Made by a program: the position numbers and the translations under genes
Notes under the pieces: model-generated
Told to the model about the DNA's origin: nothing
Seen by the model: the letters and a program-made list of their open reading frames with translations, nothing else
The model's database searches: none
Source: Hungatella hathewayi
GTDB taxonomy: Bacteria; Bacillota; Clostridia; Lachnospirales; Lachnospiraceae
Length of the DNA stretch: 64,000 bases
Reading direction: 5' to 3'
Assembly (NCBI GenBank): GCA_025149285.1
Contig: CP102274.1
Span: forward strand, 4,490,001 to 4,554,000
In this document: positions 59,562-64,000 of the stretch, one piece after another
Position numbering within the stretch: position 1 is the first letter of the stretch
Layout of the letters: every line of letters begins with the position of its first letter

Positions 59562-60596
59562 TTATTCCGGCGTAAATTTCGTCATATCCAGCCGCAGCTT
59601 CACCTTCGTTCCCACTCCGGGCTGCGATTCGATCACCATCTCATGGGCCAGACGCGTCATTACCTTTTTACACAGATAGAGCCCGATTCCCGATGATCCC
59701 TGATTCACGCGGCCATTACAGCCCGTATAGCCTTTCTCGAACACCCTTGGGATATCCTCAGGCGCAATTCCCCTGCCTGTATCTTCCACGATCAGCGTCC
59801 GCAGCTCTCCTCCATTCTCAGTCTCACGTTCCTCTTCCAGACGGATGGTGATTCTGCCGCGCTCCGTATACTTTAACGCATTGGAGAGAAGCTGTTCTAT
59901 GACAAATAACAGCCATTTTTCGTCGGTTCGCACCAAGCAGACAGCGGGTCTGTAATCTAGCGCGGTCTTTTTCCTGATAAACACAGGGGCGTACTTATGA
60001 ATCGCCTTTTTTACAATGGAGTCCAGCTGATATTCCCGGATAACCAGATCGGCGGAAGGGCTGTCCGCCCGCAAATACTGGAGAACCATTTCGACATACT
60101 GTTCAATCTTAAAAAGTTCTGTGGAAAGCCGGCCATGATCCGGCCCCTCCCCGGTCTGAAGGATGAGATTCATGGCCGCAATCGGTGTCTTGACCTGATG
60201 GACCCACATGGTGTAATAGTCCTTCATCTCCGTCCGTTTCTCCTCTTCCTCCTGAAGCAGCCGTTCTCTCTCCTCATAAGAGGAGACGAGAAGCTTCCGG
60301 TACAGAAGCTCCGCCTGGTCCGAGGCGGGTGCAGCAAACTCCGGGGATCCCGTCTTCCAGGCCAGCATCCGCTCTAAGTCCCGGCATTTCCTGCAGTAAC
60401 TGTAAAAACTCCGGACAGCCAGCCCCAGCCCCGGCACGGCACTCAATATGCAGGCGTAAAGCACCGCCTCCACAGGGAGACGATACAGCCAGAATACAGA
60501 CGCGCACAGAATTCCGCCGCAGACGCACGCTGCGATTACCGCCCTGCATCGTTTTAAATAGGTGCGTACCAGAGGCAGTTTTTCTCTTCCTTTCAT
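59562..60596 (-). CDS. BceS-like intramembrane-sensing histidine kinase
   Basis: 344 aa. Two transmembrane helices in the first 65 residues with almost no extracellular loop, the BceS layout that relies on a partner ABC transporter for sensing. Phospho-accepting His in TMWVHQVKTPIAAMNLIL near residue 132. HATPase motifs: FVIEQLLSNALKYT (N box), VEDTGRGIAPEDIP (G1) and GSSGIGLYLCKKV (G2). Overlaps the regulator gene by 4 bp (ATGA). Confidence 0.92.
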   Translation of the reverse strand: MKGREKLPLVRTYLKRCRAVIAACVCGGILCASVFWLYRLPVEAVLYACILSAVPGLGLAVRSFYSYCRKCRDLERMLAWKTGSPEFAAPASDQAELLYRKLLVSSYEERERLLQEEEEKRTEMKDYYTMWVHQVKTPIAAMNLILQTGEGPDHGRLSTELFKIEQYVEMVLQYLRADSPSADLVIREYQLDSIVKKAIHKYAPVFIRKKTALDYRPAVCLVRTDEKWLLFVIEQLLSNALKYTERGRITIRLEEERETENGGELRTLIVEDTGRGIAPEDIPRVFEKGYTGCNGRVNQGSSGIGLYLCKKVMTRLAHEMVIESQPGVGTKVKLRLDMTKFTPE

Positions 60597-61264
60597 TTGA
60601 CCATATACCCTGTGCCTTTCTTCGTGACGATGAAATCCGTAAGGCCCGCTCCATCCAGCTTTCTCCGAAGCCGGTTCACATTGACGGTCAGCGTATTGTC
60701 ATCCACATAGCTGTCCGTCTCCCACAGCCGCGTCATCACCTCTTCCCTGGTAACGGTCCGCCCGGCCTGCTCCATGAGGAGTTTAAGAATCCTGAATTCA
60801 TTCCTGGTCAGTTCCACCTTCTCCTCCTGATAGGTCAGAGTGGCGTCGTTAACGTTTAAGACCGCTCCTCCATGACTGATTAAATGGTGATCCCCTGCAA
60901 AATCATACGTTCGCCGGAGCATGGCCTGGACCTTGGCCGTCATCACATTCAAATCAAACGGCTTCGCAATAAAATCATCGCCGCCCATGGAAACCGCCAT
61001 AATGATATTCATGTTGTCGGACGCCGAGGACAGGAATATTACCGGCACATTGGAAAGCTTCCGGATCTCCCCGCACCAGTAACAGCCGTTATAGTAAGGC
61101 AGCAGGATATCCATCAGAACCAGGTGCGGCTCAAAGGCTGCAAATTCTTCCAGCACATGTTTCAAATCGTTTACACAGACCGCCTCATATCCCCATTCCT
61201 GCAGATGCCTCTGTACGGTTCTGCCGATCACCTCATCATCCTCTACAATCAGTATCTTATACAT
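60593..61264 (-). CDS. BceR-like OmpR-family response regulator
   Basis: 223 aa from ATG 61264 (GGGGGA upstream; an earlier in-frame ATG lies before the ribosome binding site). Receiver domain with phospho-acceptor Asp52 (LVLMDILLPYYNG) and Lys near 101 (FIAKPFD). OmpR winged helix at about 125-220 (ELTRNEFRILKLLMEQAGRTVTREEVMTRLW, VNVNRLRRKL). Likely activates the divergent promoters at 59.1 kb. Confidence 0.93.
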   Translation of the reverse strand: MYKILIVEDDEVIGRTVQRHLQEWGYEAVCVNDLKHVLEEFAAFEPHLVLMDILLPYYNGCYWCGEIRKLSNVPVIFLSSASDNMNIIMAVSMGGDDFIAKPFDLNVMTAKVQAMLRRTYDFAGDHHLISHGGAVLNVNDATLTYQEEKVELTRNEFRILKLLMEQAGRTVTREEVMTRLWETDSYVDDNTLTVNVNRLRRKLDGAGLTDFIVTKKGTGYMVK

Positions 61265-61449
61265 TGGCTTCCCCCTTTTCTCTTTCGCCACCTATTCTAC
61301 CAGTCATTTCTTAATTTTTTCTTTAAATATTTCAAAAGCTTTGCTAAGGAACTCCTCTGTCTGAAAGCGTATGGATTTTTAATGGAAATGTAAAGAAGTC
61401 TGAATCCGGAGGTGATATACTGAATATAAGAAGAAAGGGGGATTTAACC

Positions 61450-61710
61450 ATGATTACCATATTTAACCGCAAAGAACTGTACTCCGGTTTTTCCATGGTG
61501 GAATGTTCCCGCATTGGACGGATTCTGAAATCGAACAACATCCCTTATACCATAAAGGATTGCGATTTGAATCCGATCAGGCCGGGGTTCTGCCGTCTGA
61601 CCGCCCCTATGCTGCAGACGAAGCCCATAATAGAATATTCATTATATGTGAATAAACAGGATTATGAAGAAGCCCGGTTTCTGCTTATGTGTGAAGAAGG
61701 CAGCGTCTGA
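61450..61710 (+). CDS. Small hypothetical protein, DUF2007-like
   Basis: 86 aa, starting after AGAAAGGGGGA. The sequence MITIFNRKELYSGFSMVECSRIGRILKSNNIPYTIK followed by EYSLYVNKQDYEEARFLL resembles the small ferredoxin-like DUF2007 fold (signal-transducing protein), also seen in the gene at 39745. Three cysteines. Divergent from the BceRS-like genes, with a TATACT -10 at 61416. Function unknown. Confidence 0.72.
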   Translation: MITIFNRKELYSGFSMVECSRIGRILKSNNIPYTIKDCDLNPIRPGFCRLTAPMLQTKPIIEYSLYVNKQDYEEARFLLMCEEGSV

Positions 61711-61723
61711 CACTTTACATATA

Positions 61724-61766
61724 AAAGCCGGGAAACCAAAGTATGATCCTTTGATTTCCCGGCTTT
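61724..61766. terminator. Bidirectional terminator
   Basis: AAAGCCGGGAAA/TTTCCCGGCTTT stem with an inner CAAAG/CTTTG pairing, between the convergent 86-aa and Nudix genes. Confidence 0.87.
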
Positions 61767-61776
61767 CTCTGCATCC

Positions 61777-62469
61777 TTATTCCAGCTGCTCGCGGTACTC
61801 CTTCTGCATCTCTTCCAGCCGGTCCAGCGCCGCGTTTAAAATATAGGCGTGGTCAAAAGCCAGCGCCTCCGTATCGGTTACATCGATTGCAGGCAGCAGT
61901 TCTGCATGGGTATCCTTCTTCCACATAAGTCCCATGTGGGTATAACCTTCCGTAATCCGGTATCCGATGAAAATATGGCGTTCCTCATTCTCCACAGTCA
62001 GGGCGTATGTCGCGCCGTCTGCCAGATCGGACAGTTTCTTTTTCTTTACCTGAAACCATACGGCTTCCTTTGCATCGTCTCCTGCGACCAGATTCAATTC
62101 GTCCTTCGGCACCACCGCCATATAGGATACGGAAATAATCCGTGTCCGGGGATCACGTTTTACATTCCCCCACGTATAGAGCTGTTCCAGGCAGATCCCG
62201 GTGATCCCGGTCTCTTCCTCCAGTTCCCTGGCCGCAGCTTCCTCCAGCGATTCATCCATATTCACGAATCCGCCGGGAATGGCCCACTGGCCGATGCATG
62301 GATGGTTCCGCCTGCGGATCAGCAGAAGTTCCGGCTCCTCTTCCTCCGCCTCCGGATCGACTGCAAAAATCAGCATATCCACAGTCACCGATGGACGCTC
62401 ATAATTTCCGGGCCTGTACTGTGCTAAAAACTCTTTCTCGGTCAGCCCATCTTCATTCTTCAGTTCCAT
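61777..62469 (-). CDS. Nudix hydrolase
   Basis: 230 aa, start preceded by GGAGGAGG. The Nudix box GGFVNMDESLEEAAARELEEETGI-like segment (Gx5Ex7REUxEExGU) lies at about residues 67-90 and binds the catalytic Mg2+. N-terminal SVTVDMLIFAV and RRRNHPCIGQWAIPGG fit the ADP-ribose/NADH pyrophosphatase and NrtR-like branch. There is no winged-helix repressor domain at the C-terminus. Exact substrate unknown. Confidence 0.9.
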   Translation of the reverse strand: MELKNEDGLTEKEFLAQYRPGNYERPSVTVDMLIFAVDPEAEEEEPELLLIRRRNHPCIGQWAIPGGFVNMDESLEEAAARELEEETGITGICLEQLYTWGNVKRDPRTRIISVSYMAVVPKDELNLVAGDDAKEAVWFQVKKKKLSDLADGATYALTVENEERHIFIGYRITEGYTHMGLMWKKDTHAELLPAIDVTDTEALAFDHAYILNAALDRLEEMQKEYREQLE

Positions 62470-62504
62470 AGGAATTCCTCCTCCCCGGTCCCTGCGGCCC
62501 GGCT

Positions 62505-62984
62505 TTAAAAAATAACAGAATTAAGCGCTCCCAAAACGCCCACACTGGCCAGTCCCATTATGACTCCGGCAAGCAGTACACCTCCCATTACCGCGAGGAT
62601 ACTGGATTTGAAGTCGATATCGAGAAGACTTGCCGCCAGCGTACCGGTCCATGCGCCTGTACCCGGAAGCGGGATTCCCACGAACAGTAACAGCGCGACA
62701 AACAGGCCTCTGCCCGCCTTCGCCTGCAGCTTCTCGCCGCCATGTTTCCCTTTTTCCAGACACCACGTAAAAAATCCGCCGATCACGGGCTTGTCCGCTC
62801 CCCATTCCAATACCTTTCTGGCAAATAAATAGATGATCGGAACCGGGAGCATGTTTCCGATGATGGCGATGATATACGACTCTAAAAGAGGCAGGCCCAT
62901 CACCTGGGAATAAGGAATGGCGCCGCGAAGCTCAATGAGCGGTACCATGGAGATTAAAAAAACCAATATATAACTTTGTAACAT
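62505..62984 (-). CDS. Small multidrug-export-family membrane protein
   Basis: 159 aa with about four to five helices. The N-terminus LISMVPLIELRGAIPYSQVMGLPLLESYIIAIIGNMLPVP-like stretch with its ELRGAIP motif, and the GIPLPGTGAWTG loop, are the marks of the PF06695 family. Despite its name no export substrate is established. Own promoter; starts after AAAGGAA with about 9 bp spacing. Confidence 0.88.
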   Translation of the reverse strand: MLQSYILVFLISMVPLIELRGAIPYSQVMGLPLLESYIIAIIGNMLPVPIIYLFARKVLEWGADKPVIGGFFTWCLEKGKHGGEKLQAKAGRGLFVALLLFVGIPLPGTGAWTGTLAASLLDIDFKSSILAVMGGVLLAGVIMGLASVGVLGALNSVIF

Positions 62985-63020
62985 CCTGATATTCCTTTCC
63001 TATAAAAAGTCTGCCATTAT

Positions 63021-63049
63021 ACTATACACAAAGTTCGGGATCGTTACAA
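63021..63049 (-). promoter_or_regulatory. Promoter of the small export protein gene
   Basis: TTGTAA (63044-63049), 17 bp, TATAGT (63021-63026) on the minus strand. Confidence 0.62.
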
Positions 63050-63091
63050 CCTTTTTAGAAAAAGATAATAAATTTATGCAGAAAATTAATA

Positions 63092-63120
63092 CGGGAAACT
63101 GCTGTTTCTGCAGTTTCCCG
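63092..63120 (-). terminator. Terminator of the sirtuin-like gene
   Basis: Perfect 11-bp stem CGGGAAACTGC/GCAGTTTCCCG with a 7-nt loop, 8 bp after the stop; downstream is TATTAATTTTC. Confidence 0.8.
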
Positions 63121-63127
63121 TGCCTGA

Positions 63128-63859
63128 TCAGTACCCCAGTTTCGGCAGAATATTTTTTGGATAATCCAAAAACAGCATATCCGCCTTGTCATCCAGATAG
63201 TTGCGGTTCGGATGGATAATCACCAGCCACCGCCCGGTAAAATATTTTACATAGTTTCCAAAGACCTCGGAATCCAGCGTTGTCCCCAGGAGAAGAAGGA
63301 CTTCCGCCTTCGAGATCTCGTTGGAGGTCTTCGTCATCCGGCGGCTGTCCACCATCTCCCCAAACAGGGACACCTGGGGGCGGACAGGAATACCGCATTT
63401 GTCACAGAGAAGAATCTTTTTTGCATCCCGCACCTGCTCCATGGTATAGTCCTTTCCACAGTGCGGACATTTATTCTCATAGATCGTCCCGTGAAGATTT
63501 ATCACATTTTTACAGCCGGCTCTCTGGGCCTTTGCATAGATATTACTGGTAATGAGACACTGCAGCTTCCCCGCCCGTTCCATTGCAGCCAGTGCCGGAC
63601 CGGATGCCGTGTCCTCCGGCGGATTATCCAGCATCTCTTTCTTATAAAACTCAAAGAAAAACTCGGGACGCGTATTATAGAAGGCGCTGGAAAAGATCTC
63701 TTCCGCAGAATATCCATACTTCGTCTCGATATCATAGGCTTTATCCGGATTCTTTACACCTATAAAACCGCCTTCCTCCATCATACCGGAGCCGCAGATG
63801 GCCACCGTGTATCTGCTCTCATCAAGAATTTCCCTCAGTTTTGAAATCTTTCCTTCCAT
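63128..63859 (-). CDS. Divergent Sir2-family protein
   Basis: 243 aa from ATG 63859 (GGGAGG upstream). Sirtuin layout with catalytic-type His in NVINLHGTIYENKCPHCGK and two zinc CxxC pairs (CPHC, CDKC). The NAD-binding motifs are altered: the usual TGAGIS reads CGSGMM, and TQNID reads TSNIY. LLLLGTTLDSEVFGNYV replaces the typical GTSL(x)V segment. It may be a deacylase with unusual specificity, an ADP-ribosyl-type enzyme, or a non-catalytic NAD-metabolite binder. A TATAAT-like -10 (63909-63914) lies upstream; the last 90 bases of the window are AT-rich with nothing else visible. Confidence 0.85.
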   Translation of the reverse strand: MEGKISKLREILDESRYTVAICGSGMMEEGGFIGVKNPDKAYDIETKYGYSAEEIFSSAFYNTRPEFFFEFYKKEMLDNPPEDTASGPALAAMERAGKLQCLITSNIYAKAQRAGCKNVINLHGTIYENKCPHCGKDYTMEQVRDAKKILLCDKCGIPVRPQVSLFGEMVDSRRMTKTSNEISKAEVLLLLGTTLDSEVFGNYVKYFTGRWLVIIHPNRNYLDDKADMLFLDYPKNILPKLGY

Positions 63860-64000
63860 AATAAAACCTCCCTTCAAAGCTTTTGATTCCGCTTTATTCT
63901 ATGGTACTATTATACTATGAAATAACAGTATTTTCCATGATATATTCCATTTATTTACTCTTTTTTCTGTTTGATCTTTATTCGTATATTAAATTCTTCT

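Overview
The window is ordinary chromosome from an anaerobic, moderately GC-rich Firmicute, most likely a gut-type Lachnospiraceae (Clostridium cluster XIVa). Supporting signs are the McsA-McsB-ClpC operon led by a GntR regulator instead of CtsR, an oxygen-sensitive class III ribonucleotide reductase, a Na+-pumping biotin decarboxylase cluster, a YesMN-type sugar ABC operon, BceRS-AB-type peptide sensing, DUF1292 and DUF6465-like proteins, and consensus Gram-positive promoters and ribosome binding sites. I saw no rRNA, tRNA, CRISPR array, prophage or insertion sequence. Nearly all genes lie on the minus strand; only dinB, rluA-like, a membrane protein, rrf2-tcdA and two small ORFs are on the plus strand.

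Layout. 1-3.1 kb: clpC (cut by the window edge), mcsB, mcsA and a GntR regulator, transcribed leftward. 3.2-7.1 kb: two surface proteins (a membrane-anchored cohesin-domain protein and an SH3/glucosaminidase protein). 7.3-17.3 kb: a leftward locus of response regulator, histidine kinase, solute-binding lipoprotein, two permeases, an unrecognised 652-aa TIM-barrel-like protein and a cytoplasmic sulfatase, probably for import and intracellular breakdown of a sulfated glycan. 17.5-22.9 kb: acyl-CoA carboxyltransferase, OadG-like lipoprotein, biotin carrier, OadB Na+ pump and a 5S/OadA-type carboxyltransferase. 23-29.8 kb: a lipoprotein, two YitT proteins, a phosphatase, a DD-carboxypeptidase, LexA-controlled dinB and a small acidic protein. 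29.9-41.6 kb: RNA modification and DNA repair genes (pseudouridine synthase, rRNA methyltransferase, deoxyinosine glycosylase, UvrD-like helicase), YedF, a cobalamin adenosyltransferase, gltX, an Rrf2 regulator and TcdA. 41.7-53.7 kb: NSS transporter, a TIM-barrel protein, NrdD with a fused redoxin, HflX, the scpA-scpB-dut-TPR operon, a phosphoesterase and a DD-carboxypeptidase. 53.9-61.7 kb: secDF, a BceAB-like ABC transporter with a 39-aa membrane protein behind it, and a BceRS-like two-component system, with two small unrecognised ORFs facing away. 61.8-63.9 kb: Nudix hydrolase, small export protein, divergent sirtuin.

The most noteworthy points are: McsB lacks the active-site cysteine of the guanidino-kinase signature; the sulfatase/unknown-hydrolase operon; paired BceR-like boxes that put a 71-aa unknown protein under the same control as the ABC transporter; the unlisted 39-aa membrane protein; a divergent promoter pair with overlapping -35 elements, one side leaderless; and a possible NrdR box pair in the nrdD promoter. 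All functional calls are made by reading the sequence; no database search was run.
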